Made by a program: the position numbers and the translations under genes
Shown here: positions 1 to 7,948 of the stretch, piece by piece
How the letters are laid out: each line of letters starts with the position of its first letter
Position numbering within the stretch: position 1 is the first letter of the stretch
The notes under the pieces: model-generated
Told to the model about the DNA's origin: nothing
Seen by the model: the letters and a program-made list of their open reading frames with translations, nothing else
Databases searched by the model: none
From: Lysobacter sp. FW306-1B-D06B
GTDB lineage: Bacteria > Pseudomonadota > Gammaproteobacteria > Xanthomonadales > Xanthomonadaceae
Reading direction: 5' to 3'
Assembly (NCBI RefSeq): GCF_038446665.1
Contig: NZ_CP151802.1
Coordinates: 2,790,001-2,854,000, forward strand
DNA length: 64,000 nucleotides

Positions 1-470
1 TCCTGGGGCGCGTGATCGATCCGCCCGACAATCTGGTGGTGCAGCACCTCATGGACGAAGGCCTCGCCTGCGTCGTGCGCGCCGATCATCCGGTGGTCAA
101 CAAGCGTCTGTCGAAGCAACAGTACGAGCAGCTCAAGCACGTGAACGTGCTGCCTCCGGGACGGTTGCGCGCGGGCCTGTTCCAGATGCTCGAGCGGCAG
201 GGCGTGCGGCGCGAAGTGGCCGTCTCGGTCACGCACTTCCTCGCGATCCCGGAGCTGATCGCGGTGACGGATTACTGCGCGACGCTGCCGAACCTGATCT
301 GCCGTCGCCTCGCGGGCGATCCGCGCCTGAAGGTGTTGCCGGCGCCCGTGGACCTGGGGACGTTTCCGGTGGAGATGGCGTGGCACGTGCGATACCGGCA
401 CGACCCCGCGCATCAGTGGTTGCGTTCGCTCGTTGGCGACGTGGTGCGCGAGCTGCAGCGCAGGCGCTGA
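1..470 (+). CDS. LysR-family transcriptional regulator, C-terminal part (cut by window edge)
   Basis: The frame is open from the left edge (Leu-Gly-Arg before the GTG at 12) to a TGA at 470, so the start lies outside. The visible 155 or so residues match the second half of a LysR effector-binding domain: a segment around ACVVRADHPVV, a central PELIAVTDYCATLPNLICRR helix-loop, and the final AMAWHVRYRHDPAHQWLRSL-like strand/helix (read here as EMAWHVRYRHDP). The DNA-binding half is not in the window. LysR proteins are cytoplasmic DNA-binding regulators, and the effector and target cannot be told from this half. It converges on the alkene reductase, separated by a strong hairpin. Confidence 0.85.
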   Translation, partial: LGRVIDPPDNLVVQHLMDEGLACVVRADHPVVNKRLSKQQYEQLKHVNVLPPGRLRAGLFQMLERQGVRREVAVSVTHFLAIPELIAVTDYCATLPNLICRRLAGDPRLKVLPAPVDLGTFPVEMAWHVRYRHDPAHQWLRSLVGDVVRELQRRR

Positions 471-478
471 GTCGCCGT

Positions 479-504
479 GTCCCTCTCCCGTGCGGGAGAG
501 GGAC
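479..504. terminator. Strong hairpin between convergent genes, probable bidirectional terminator
   Basis: GTCCCTCTCCCG pairs perfectly with CGGGAGAGGGAC across a TG centre. It sits between the stop of the LysR gene and the stop of the convergent reductase. There is no long T tract, so termination is inferred from the stem and its position. Confidence 0.6.
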
Positions 505-514
505 GGACCGTGCG

Positions 515-1618
515 TCAGGCCGCGCTGGCAAGGTCAGGTGTACCGCTGAAGACCGTATAGCCTTCCGCGCCGCCACCGAAGAACGCCGAAGCGGGGGCTT
601 CGAACAGCGGCGCATTCGCGCGCAGCTTGGCGACCAGGTCCGGGTTGCCGATGAACGGCTTGCCGAAGGCGATCATGTCGGCGCGTCCGGCGCTCATCGC
701 ATCGATGGCCGACTGCCGGTCGTAACCGTTGTTGGCGATGTAGGTGCCGCCGAAGGCCGCGCGCAGTGCCTGGAAGTCGAATGCGTCCGCGCCGTTTCCA
801 TCATGCAGCTGGCCCTCGACACCGTGCAGGTAGGCCAGGCCCAGATGACCGAGTTGGCGGGCGAGATAACCGTGCGTTTCCACCGGCGTGCTGTCCAGCG
901 GCGTGTTGCCCACGGCCGTGGAGAGCGGGGACAGTCGCAGCCCCACGCGGTCGGCGCCCCAGACGCCCGCGACCGCTTCCACCACTTCGATGGGCAGCCG
1001 CGCGCGGTTCTCGATGGAACCGCCATAACGGTCCTCGCGCACGTTGGTGCTGTCGCGCAGGAACTGTTCGAGCAGGTAACCATTGGCGGCGTGGACTTCC
1101 ACGCCATCGAATCCCGCCTCGCGGGCCCGCAACGCGGCGGTGCGATAGTCCTCGATGACGGCCGCGATCTCGTCCAGCGTGAGCGCACGCGGCATCGACG
1201 GGACTTCGAATCCATTCTCCGTGAACACATTGCCGCCCGCCTGGATCGCGGAGGGCGCGACCGGCGCGATGCCGTTCTCCTGCATGCTCACGTGCGACAT
1301 GCGGCCCACGTGCCACAGCTGCATGACGATCTTGCCGCCTTCGGCATGGACGGCGTCGGTGACGCGGGCCCATGCATCACGCTGCGCATCGGTGTAGATG
1401 CCCGGGGTGTAGGCATAGCCGCGACCCTGGCGGGAGATGTTGGTCGCCTCGGTGATGATCAGGCCCGCCGAGGCGCGCTGGCGGTAGTACTCCACGGCGA
1501 GCGGTGTGTGCACGCCGTCCATGCCTGCGCGGGACCGCGTGAGCGGGGCCATCGCGATGCGGTTGCTGACTTCGATCGCGCCAATGCGGGTCGGGGAGAA
1601 GAGAAGCTCGGCGGACAT
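515..1618 (-). CDS. Alkene reductase, Old Yellow Enzyme family (FMN, NADPH-dependent)
   Basis: The 367-aa protein has the full OYE TIM-barrel layout. It begins LFSPTRIGAIEVSNRIAMAP, has the HAANGYLLEQF segment with the His/Asn pair that holds the substrate oxygen, and the family signature DRYGGSIENRARL. OYE enzymes reduce activated C=C bonds, nitro compounds or nitrate esters in the cytoplasm. The closest group is the NemA/XenA-like 'alkene reductase' class, but the substrate is unknown. The ATG at 1618 is preferred to the longer frame because AAGGA lies about 9 bases upstream. A GcvA-like LysR gene lies 112 bp upstream on the same strand and may control it. Confidence 0.92.
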   Translation of the reverse strand: MSAELLFSPTRIGAIEVSNRIAMAPLTRSRAGMDGVHTPLAVEYYRQRASAGLIITEATNISRQGRGYAYTPGIYTDAQRDAWARVTDAVHAEGGKIVMQLWHVGRMSHVSMQENGIAPVAPSAIQAGGNVFTENGFEVPSMPRALTLDEIAAVIEDYRTAALRAREAGFDGVEVHAANGYLLEQFLRDSTNVREDRYGGSIENRARLPIEVVEAVAGVWGADRVGLRLSPLSTAVGNTPLDSTPVETHGYLARQLGHLGLAYLHGVEGQLHDGNGADAFDFQALRAAFGGTYIANNGYDRQSAIDAMSAGRADMIAFGKPFIGNPDLVAKLRANAPLFEAPASAFFGGGAEGYTVFSGTPDLASAA

Positions 1619-1730
1619 TGCAGTCGGTTCCTTGGTGGGGTGACCGAAGCATGAGCGCCGCGCTGGCATTGATCCAATTTATTTACTGGATTCCAGATAT
1701 ATGCAAGCGGCATGACTGGAGAGGCGATGT

Positions 1731-2654
1731 TCACGCACCCGCGGGCGAAGGCACGCGCATCGCATCCTGCGCGGCTTCCGCGCACAACCACTGGCAGAAC
1801 GCGTCCACCGCCGGCAGCGAATGCGCGCCCTGGCGACGCACGATCCAGAACGCATAAGCGTTGTCCAGGACCAGCTCGAACGGCTTCACGAGCCGGCCGT
1901 TGTGCAGGTCTTCTTCCACCAGCGGCGCGATGCCCAATGCGACGCCGTGCCCTGCGGCGGCGGCTTCCTGCGCCAGGTAGATGCTGGGAAACACCGGACC
2001 ACGGCCGGCGTCCACGTGCTTCGCGCCCGCCGCTGCCAGCCACGCCGACCAGTCGGGCACGCCCGGACGGCCGGCCGCGCTTTCGTCGTGAAGCAACGTG
2101 TGGTGCCGCAGGTCGTCGGGCGTCGCAAGCTTCGTCAGCGAAGGCGCGCAGATGGGGAACACGGGCGCTTCCATCAGCCGCTGCGCGTCCACGCCCGCAT
2201 ACCCGCCGGAACCGTAGCGGATGGCGACGTCCGCGCCACCGTGGGCCACGTCGACAAGTGCATTGCCGGTCTCGATGCGCAGCCTGACGTCGGGGCATAG
2301 CCGATGAAATCGATGCAGGCGCGGTGCCAGCCATTTCGCGGCGAAGGATTCCATCGTGCTGACGCGCAGGCTGGCCACGGCCGGTGCGGTCGCGCGGTCC
2401 AGCGCGAGGTCGAGCAGTCCGAACACCTCGCCCAGCGACGCGGACAGCGCTTCGCCGTCGGGTGTCAGCTGCACGGCGCGATGGCCGCGCTGGAAGAGCT
2501 TCACGCCCAGGTAGTCCTCCAGGTGTTTCACCTGATGGCTGACCGCCGCCGGCGTCACGAACAACTGCGCGGCAGCGGCCTGGAAACTGAGGCTGCGTGC
2601 GGCGGCCTCGAAGGCGCGCAAGGCGTTGAGCGGGGCAGGGCGGCGGGGCTTCAC
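1731..2654 (-). CDS. LysR-family regulator, GcvA-like
   Basis: The 307-aa protein starts LNALRAFEAAARSLSF, followed by the winged helix-turn-helix (QAAAAQLFVTPAAVSHQV, KHLEDYLGVKLFQRG) and a type-2 periplasmic-binding-fold effector domain. The N-terminal pattern is that of GcvA/AmpR-type LysR proteins. The frame stays open for another 100 residues upstream, but that part runs antisense to the metallohydrolase gene and reads like shadow sequence. The only reasonable start is the GTG at 2654, which has no good ribosome site. It is divergent from the hydrolase pair starting at 2755 (100-bp shared promoter region) and lies directly upstream of the alkene reductase, so either could be its target. 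Confidence 0.88.
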   Translation of the reverse strand: MKPRRPAPLNALRAFEAAARSLSFQAAAAQLFVTPAAVSHQVKHLEDYLGVKLFQRGHRAVQLTPDGEALSASLGEVFGLLDLALDRATAPAVASLRVSTMESFAAKWLAPRLHRFHRLCPDVRLRIETGNALVDVAHGGADVAIRYGSGGYAGVDAQRLMEAPVFPICAPSLTKLATPDDLRHHTLLHDESAAGRPGVPDWSAWLAAAGAKHVDAGRGPVFPSIYLAQEAAAAGHGVALGIAPLVEEDLHNGRLVKPFELVLDNAYAFWIVRRQGAHSLPAVDAFCQWLCAEAAQDAMRVPSPAGA

Positions 2655-2754
2655 GGGGGTGTCGCAGGGGCGGGCGTGGTCGTCATGCCAGCTTAGCTTT
2701 TCTAATGCGAGGCGCAAAACATCTCGTTTGTCGGGCTTTGGAGCGTGAACCACG

Positions 2755-3609
2755 ATGACGCCGTCGAAGCCAAGGGCGTGCATCGTGAGAGTGGAAGATC
2801 TGGGTTCCCAAGTCCTCATGTTCGTCGGCGACGAACACGAGTCCGTCGCCACCGCCTTCATCGATGGCGACGACGTGCTGCTGGTCGACTCGCTCGGCAG
2901 CCAGACCGACGCCCGTTGGCTGCACGACGTGCTGTGCCTGCAGATGGGCAAGACCGTGCGCGTGATCGTCGCGACGCATTACATGAGCGACCACATGGCG
3001 GGCCTGACGCAGTTTCCCGATGCGATGACGCTGGCGCACCGGCATCACCGCCACGCCTTCCTTTCGCAGAACCGGCCGGCCGATGCGCTCTATCGCGAGC
3101 CGAAGGTGATCTTCGGCGACGCGATGGCCATTCGCTGGGGGCGCAACGAACTGCGCCTGCTGTACAACCCCGGCAAGACGATGGACCACATCAGCGTCGA
3201 CGTCCCCACCGCCGACCTCGTGTGCGCAGGCGACAACATCGTCGGCAACATCGTCTATCTCTCCCGGGCCGATCCCGCGTTGATGCGCGCTGCCATCGGC
3301 CGGATGCGGCAGTTCGGCAGAAGCACGGTCATCGGCGGGCACATCGGGCGGTTTCCGGCAGTGGTGCTCGACCATGCGATCCACTACCTCGACCGCCTGC
3401 GCGAGACGGTGGTGCGCATCCGCTCGCAGGCTCCCGTGCAGGAACTGGAGGCGCGCATCGGCGCGATCCGCATCGAAGACTGCGTGGCGGCGGGCGTCGA
3501 ACCCGTCGCGTTCGAACGGGAATGGCATCAGCGCAATCTGGAGGTGATGCTCGCCCAGTCGACCTTCGCGCTGGACACGGCGCTTGCGGCCGTGGGAGAT
3601 CGCGCATGA
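2755..3609 (+). CDS. Metallo-beta-lactamase-fold hydrolase
   Basis: The 284-aa cytoplasmic protein has the MBL metal motif THYMSDHMAG (residues about 80-90, HxxxDH), a later GDN (about 160) and GGHIGRFPAV (about 195-205) that supply further metal ligands. FIDGDDVLLVDSL is the usual strand before the active site. No signal peptide is seen. The ATG at 2755 has GGAG about 10 bases upstream. Its stop overlaps the start of the next MBL gene (ATGA), so the two are translated together. The substrate is unknown. Confidence 0.85.
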   Translation: MTPSKPRACIVRVEDLGSQVLMFVGDEHESVATAFIDGDDVLLVDSLGSQTDARWLHDVLCLQMGKTVRVIVATHYMSDHMAGLTQFPDAMTLAHRHHRHAFLSQNRPADALYREPKVIFGDAMAIRWGRNELRLLYNPGKTMDHISVDVPTADLVCAGDNIVGNIVYLSRADPALMRAAIGRMRQFGRSTVIGGHIGRFPAVVLDHAIHYLDRLRETVVRIRSQAPVQELEARIGAIRIEDCVAAGVEPVAFEREWHQRNLEVMLAQSTFALDTALAAVGDRA

Positions 3610-4457
3610 ACCTGCGGCGCAGGAGATTCCTGTCGGTGTGCGCCGCGCTGACGGCCGCCGTCGCACTTCCGGGACGCGCCTTCGCGCCGGCGGACACCGC
3701 GAGCGGCTTGCGCATCAGGCGACTGGCCTGGGCCGGCATCCGCCTGCAATTGCCGCAGGCGACGATGTTCATCGACCCGCTGGTCAATCCGGACGCGTGG
3801 GGAAGCGCGCTCAAGGATCCGCTCGTGCCCGTTGGCGATGCGATCGGCGATACCAGCGTGCTGATCACGCACGCGCACCCCGACCACTTCGACGCGAAAG
3901 CCGCGGCCGACGCTCTTCGAAACGGCGGCACGCTGGCGTACCCGAACGCAACGCTGCCCTTGCCGATCCCGCAAGGTGCGCGCGCGCGACCGAGCGCGCT
4001 GTGGGAGCCGCAGTTGATCGGCGATTTCACCGCCACCGCCGTGCCTGCCTCGGACGGTTACGGTGATCCGCAGGTGTCCTGGGTGGTGTCGGCCGGCGGT
4101 CGCAGGATCTTCCACGGCGGCGACACGTTATGGCACGGGCATTGGTGGCGGATCGGCCGCCAGTTCGGGCCGTTCGATGCGGCCTTCCTGCCGATCAACG
4201 GAGCGCGCTTCGGCTGGCGCAAGCCGGTCAGCGGTCAGCCGGGGGTGCTCACGCCGGAGCAGGCGGTGGCGGCCGCGGAGATCCTGGGCGCGCGCCGACT
4301 GGTGCCCATCCACTACGGCATATCGGGGATGCAGGAGTATGTGGAGGTCGATGATCCGCTCGGCCGCCTGCACCAGGCGGCGCGCGCGAAATCCGTGGCG
4401 ATCCATCCCATCGCGCCGGGCGAGTGGATGGATTGGGATGCGCAGGCAGCCGGATGA
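3606..4457 (+). CDS. Exported metallo-beta-lactamase-fold hydrolase with Tat signal
   Basis: The 283-aa protein starts with a twin-arginine signal (RRRRFLS, then a hydrophobic stretch ending PGRAFA), so a folded, metal-loaded enzyme probably goes to the periplasm. The mature part is the UlaG/YtnP-like MBL type: TMFIDPLVNP, the motif HAHPDHFD (HxHxDH) near residue 95, FHGGDTLWH near 175, and a final IHYG. It overlaps the preceding hydrolase by 4 bases. A cytoplasmic and an exported MBL enzyme in one operon suggests sequential steps on one compound, which is inference. Confidence 0.85.
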   Translation: MNLRRRRFLSVCAALTAAVALPGRAFAPADTASGLRIRRLAWAGIRLQLPQATMFIDPLVNPDAWGSALKDPLVPVGDAIGDTSVLITHAHPDHFDAKAAADALRNGGTLAYPNATLPLPIPQGARARPSALWEPQLIGDFTATAVPASDGYGDPQVSWVVSAGGRRIFHGGDTLWHGHWWRIGRQFGPFDAAFLPINGARFGWRKPVSGQPGVLTPEQAVAAAEILGARRLVPIHYGISGMQEYVEVDDPLGRLHQAARAKSVAIHPIAPGEWMDWDAQAAG

Positions 4458-4486
4458 GGGAAGCCGCGTCGTCGTGCCGATTGCGG

Positions 4487-5395
4487 TCAATCCGACCGCG
4501 CTGCACGCGCGTACTGCATCGGCGAGGCCCCCACATGGCGGCGGAATGCCGTGCTGAAGGTGCTCGTGCTGTTGTAGCCCACGCGTTCGGCGACGTCGGC
4601 GACGCTTGCGTCGTGATGACGCAGCAGATCCCGCGCCAGCGCCATTCGCCACGCCAGGACGTACTCCATGGGCGCCACACCGAGCGTGCGGCTGAAGCGG
4701 TCGAAGAACGCCGAGCGCGACAAGGCCGCGGTATCGGCGAGCTTCGCGATGGTCCACGAATGCGCGGGACGTTCGTGGATGGAGCGCAGGGCCGCCGTGA
4801 GCCGCGCATCGGCGAGGCCACGCAGCAATCCGCTCGAACGGGAGCCGCGCGCGGTCTCGCGCAGCGCCTCCACCAGCAGCATTCCCACCAGGTGCGACAG
4901 CACGACCTCGCGTCCGGGTTGATCGTTTCGCACTTCTTCGCCCACCAGTCCCACCAGCAGCGAAAGACGCGGCACGCCGCGCACGTGCACGACGCCGGGC
5001 AGCAGGGATTCGAGCATCGCCGGGGCATCCGCGTCGAACTGGAACCAGCCGCCGAACAGGCGCACATCCGCGGGTCCGTCCTGGCGGCCGTGGCGTACGT
5101 CGTCGGTGGAGGAGGGGGGCTGCCTGGGGTCGAGGAGCGTGGGCAGCAGCACGCCTTCTTGCGCGGAGAGGGTGAAGCCCGGCGTCGCCGGCAGCAGCAC
5201 GAAGTCGCCGGCTTCCAGTGCGATTACCGCCTCGCCGTCGACCGCCAGCGTGCAGCGGCCCTCCAGCACCACGCAGAAGCTGGGGTCGCCGAACTGCGAA
5301 TAGCGGACCGACCAGCGCCCGGCGCCGCTGATGCCCTTGGCGAACACCGCGCGCGGGCGGAGCAGTCGGACGACGTCGGACAGGGGATCGTGCAT
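4487..5395 (-). CDS. AraC-family transcriptional regulator with cupin sensor domain
   Basis: The 302-aa protein has an N-terminal cupin domain (about 20-190; ITDYRYSQFGDPSFCVVLEG-like beta strands, ALEAGDFVLLPATPGF) and two C-terminal helix-turn-helix units (about 205-300: WTIAKLADTAALSRSAFF and ASVADVAERVGYNSTSTFS, then FRRHVGASPMQYARA). This is the cupin_6/HTH_18 class often found beside dehydrogenase genes. It is divergent from the dehydrogenase at 5491 with a 95-bp gap, so that gene is the likely target. Confidence 0.9.
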   Translation of the reverse strand: MHDPLSDVVRLLRPRAVFAKGISGAGRWSVRYSQFGDPSFCVVLEGRCTLAVDGEAVIALEAGDFVLLPATPGFTLSAQEGVLLPTLLDPRQPPSSTDDVRHGRQDGPADVRLFGGWFQFDADAPAMLESLLPGVVHVRGVPRLSLLVGLVGEEVRNDQPGREVVLSHLVGMLLVEALRETARGSRSSGLLRGLADARLTAALRSIHERPAHSWTIAKLADTAALSRSAFFDRFSRTLGVAPMEYVLAWRMALARDLLRHHDASVADVAERVGYNSTSTFSTAFRRHVGASPMQYARAARSD

Positions 5396-5490
5396 GGCCG
5401 GACTATCTCAAAACAAATCCAGACTATCCAGCATGGATCGTACGGGAAGGCCGGCCTAACGTGTCCGCACCCACCCCGTCCTGGAGTCCC

Positions 5491-6240
5491 ATGAAAACCG
5501 TCCTCATCACCGGCTGTTCCTCCGGCTATGGCCTGGAGACCGCGCGCCACTTCCATGCGCAGGGCTGGCGTGTCGTGGCGACGATGCGCACGCCGCACGC
5601 CGACCTGTTGCCCGATGATTCACGCATGCTCGTGCTGCCGCTCGACGTGACGCGGCCCGACAGCATCGCGGCGGCGCTGGAGCGAAGCGGCCCGATCGAC
5701 GTGCTGATCAACAACGCCGGCCTGGGCTTGTTCGGTGCGTTCGAAGCCACGCCGATGGCGACGGTGCGGGAGATCTTCGACACCAACACCTTCGGCACCA
5801 TGGCGATGACGCAGGCGGTGATCCCGCAGCTCCGCGCGCGCGGCGCAGGCGTGATCGTCAACGTGACCTCCAGCGCGACGCTGGCACCGATGCCGCTGGT
5901 CGCGGCCTACACCGCGAGCAAGACCGCGATCGAAGGCTTCACCGCATCACTCGCGCATGAACTGGCGACGTTCGACATCGCCGTGAAGCTGGTCGAACCG
6001 GGCTACGCGCCCACGACGCACTTCGCGGCGAACGGCGAAGCGCGCATGCGTGGATTGATTACCGAGGCCTATGCACCGTTCGCGCAGCGATTCTTCGACG
6101 CGCTTTCGACGGTGCAGGCGGTGACGCGCGAGCAGGACGTGGCCGAAGCGGCATGGCGCGCGGCGAACGACACCACGGGCAGGCTGCACTATCCGGCCGG
6201 CGCGGATGCCGTGGCGCTGGCGGCGCGGCGTGTCGCCTAG
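5491..6240 (+). CDS. Short-chain dehydrogenase/reductase (SDR)
   Basis: The 249-aa protein is a classical SDR: cofactor loop TGCSSGYG at residues 7-14, NNAG near 76, catalytic Ser in the NVTSSA strand and YTASK near 145. It oxidises or reduces an unknown alcohol/ketone with NAD(P). The frame extends upstream to a GTG at 5461, but the ATG at 5491 sits just after TGGAG and starts the usual MKTVLITG strand, so it is preferred. Its stop overlaps the end of the convergent small gene at 6237. Confidence 0.92.
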   Translation: MKTVLITGCSSGYGLETARHFHAQGWRVVATMRTPHADLLPDDSRMLVLPLDVTRPDSIAAALERSGPIDVLINNAGLGLFGAFEATPMATVREIFDTNTFGTMAMTQAVIPQLRARGAGVIVNVTSSATLAPMPLVAAYTASKTAIEGFTASLAHELATFDIAVKLVEPGYAPTTHFAANGEARMRGLITEAYAPFAQRFFDALSTVQAVTREQDVAEAAWRAANDTTGRLHYPAGADAVALAARRVA

Positions 6241-6506
6241 AGGCGATCCACGCTGACCAGCGCGACGCGGATGTGCAGTTCCTCGAACAACGCGCGAAGA
6301 CGTTGCTCGATCTCCACCAGGTTCGCCAGGTTCTGTCGTCCGTAGAGCGAATAGGTCGGTCGGTCCCCGCTGCGCAGGCCGACTTTGCGTCCCACGCTGA
6401 CGTCCGGCGTGCGGCAGGCCTGCGCCCAGACCTGCTGCAGGCGCTCCGGGCCGATGCTCTGCCCGTTGCTGATGGTGAATCGGAAAATCGCGATCATGGG
6501 CTTCAT
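6237..6506 (-). CDS. Small conserved-looking protein of unknown function
   Basis: This 89-aa protein is not recognised. It begins MKPMIAIFRFTISNGQSIG and ends with an amphipathic helix (EIEQRLRALFEELHI) and strand IRVALVSVD. The ATG at 6506 is chosen over the one at 6512 because AGGA is 6 bases before the former and abuts the latter. It is convergent with the SDR gene. The alternating hydrophobic pattern suggests a small alpha/beta fold. Confidence 0.6.
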   Translation of the reverse strand: MKPMIAIFRFTISNGQSIGPERLQQVWAQACRTPDVSVGRKVGLRSGDRPTYSLYGRQNLANLVEIEQRLRALFEELHIRVALVSVDRL

Positions 6507-6590
6507 CAGCATTCCTGGGGTTGCATGGCTAATCGCGCTTGGCTTTCGTGGCAGGCGCGCCCGTGGGCGCGCGCAGCCTGGGTGGAATCG

Positions 6591-6740
6591 TCAACGGCCT
6601 TTCTCGGGTTCCGCTGCGGAGGCAGGGCCGGGCCGTGTGTCCTCACGCGTCGCTCGCTTCTTGGACTGCTTGGCGTCCTTTTCCTTCTTCTTCGCGATCT
6701 CGCGCTGGCGCTTCTCGAATGCATAGTTGGGCTTTGCCAA
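6591..6740 (-). CDS. 49-aa lysine-rich small protein (TTG start)
   Basis: Reading the minus strand from a TTG at 6740 gives a 49-aa peptide starting MAKPNYAFEKRQREIAKKKE and ending in a Pro/Ala/Glu tail. Short, very basic proteins with this opening (AKPNYxFEKRQRExAKKK) are common in gamma- and betaproteobacteria and have no known role. GGAG lies about 10 bases upstream. The charged, K-rich helix suggests a nucleic-acid or ribosome partner, which is inference. It is too short and has too rare a start for most gene finders. Confidence 0.7.
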   Translation of the reverse strand: MAKPNYAFEKRQREIAKKKEKDAKQSKKRATREDTRPGPASAAEPEKGR

Positions 6741-6802
6741 GTCGGGATGTCTCCATGGGGTGAAAGGTCGTCACGCGTCGCGAGTCGGGCGAACGCGTGG
6801 TC

Positions 6803-7048
6803 TCAGGATTTGGGAAGTTTCGCGGCGGCGATCGTGGGCGGCACGGGAGGCGCGTCCTTGCTCGCTCCGTCCGGCTTGGCGGGCTTGCGTCGCAATGGCG
6901 TGACGCCGAGTACTTCGATCAGGCCGCCCGCCTTGTCGAACTCTTCCATGTCGGCCGCCAAGCGTTCCCGGGTGCCTCCCTTGTCGTACGACGTCTGGAA
7001 GCCCGAGGTGTACAGCGGGCCATAACCGCGCTGGCGAGTGGTGGACAT
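6803..7048 (-). CDS. Small hypothetical protein
   Basis: The 81-aa frame from the ATG at 7048 is preceded by GAGGAAC at about 8 bases. The protein opens MSTTRQRGYGPLYTSGFQTS and has a Pro/Lys-rich C-terminal half. It is not recognised. It follows the YkgJ-type gene by 14 bp on the same strand and may be co-transcribed with it. The longer frame to 7219 runs inside the YkgJ-type gene and is not needed. Confidence 0.6.
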   Translation of the reverse strand: MSTTRQRGYGPLYTSGFQTSYDKGGTRERLAADMEEFDKAGGLIEVLGVTPLRRKPAKPDGASKDAPPVPPTIAAAKLPKS

Positions 7049-7062
7049 GGGAACAGTTCCTC

Positions 7063-7386
7063 TCATTGCAGGTGTAGATCGATGGCACGCGAGCGTTCCG
7101 CCGCGTACTCGCTGCGGACCGCAATGCAGTAAGGGCCGCCCATGACGAATCGACGGCACACCGAAGGGCGCGTCTCGTAGATGCCGCAGTTCATGCGGGC
7201 GCCATCCAGGGCCACGCACCAGCCATCCTCGTCATGTGCCATGACGAGCAGGTCCCCGGTGGTGCGCGTGGTCAGATGGGATGGAATGCGATCCTCGGGC
7301 TGCAGCACGACCGTGAGGCGACAGCAGACGGCATCGCATTGGCTGCATCGGGCCGCATCTCGCGCGTGGCGGCTTTGTGAGTTCAT
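7063..7386 (-). CDS. YkgJ-type zinc/iron-chelating cysteine-cluster protein
   Basis: The 107-aa protein has Cys14, Cys17, Cys21 and Cys22 (CSQCDAVCC) followed by WCVAL, MNCGIYETRPSVCRRF and a final Cys. This is the arrangement of the YkgJ (CxCxxCC) family, which is thought to bind zinc or iron-sulfur; its role is not known. Start ATG at 7386. It is the promoter-proximal gene of a minus-strand group facing away from the injection-system operon. Confidence 0.85.
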   Translation of the reverse strand: MNSQSRHARDAARCSQCDAVCCRLTVVLQPEDRIPSHLTTRTTGDLLVMAHDEDGWCVALDGARMNCGIYETRPSVCRRFVMGGPYCIAVRSEYAAERSRAIDLHLQ

Positions 7387-7948
7387 CGGTTCCCGAAGCG
7401 CGCGTGTGTATCGCGGCTTGGTTTGCGGGTGGAATGGCCTGGCATCGGGGCTCCCTTGAGGCGCCTCTCCGCAGAATGCAGGAGAGGGTCACGCGTGAGA
7501 GGGAGCGATGCGGGCGGACGCTTTGAGGTCCGAGCGAAGCGCGTGAACAGGCGGTCGCGCTGAGGAGCTTATGCCTTGTCAGGCATCCTACAGTATTTGC
7601 GCTACTCATACTTGACTGCGCCTGCATCCGAACCTTCGATGCTCGGCTCCAATGCCTCGAGCATCGCACCGTGTTCATGATCCGAGCATCCCGGGCCGCT
7701 CTCGCGGGGGCCGCCGACGCGTTCCTGAATCATCACGGTCATATCGACCTGGCGGGAACCACCACGCATCCAACGGCGCCCGATCCTCCGATCCAGCGAG
7801 GATCCATCGCGGGATCCTCACGCGATGGCCCCCGGGAGCCATCGGGGGACTGCTGTCCCGATAGACCATCGGTGGTCCCAGATGGCGCATTGCCCGTGGA
7901 TGGGGTGCATGGGAGAACGAAGGCCGGATTCCCCAGCGAGTCGGCCCA
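7387..7948. other. 562-bp intergenic region upstream of the eCIS operon
   Basis: No convincing gene is seen on either strand. The left part is less GC-rich (TTGTCA at about 7575, TTGACT at about 7612) and could hold promoters. The right part (about 7775-7900) has several overlapping short palindromes built on GATCC and CCATCG (for example GGATCC around 7800 and 7815, and facing CGATGG/CCATCG copies). They may be regulator sites or leader hairpins for the long operon that starts at 7949. Confidence 0.4.

Noticed and set aside
2655..2951. N-terminal extension of the GcvA-like LysR protein
   Set aside because: The extra 99 codons are antisense to the metallohydrolase gene and low-complexity; LysR proteins start about where the GTG at 2654 lies.
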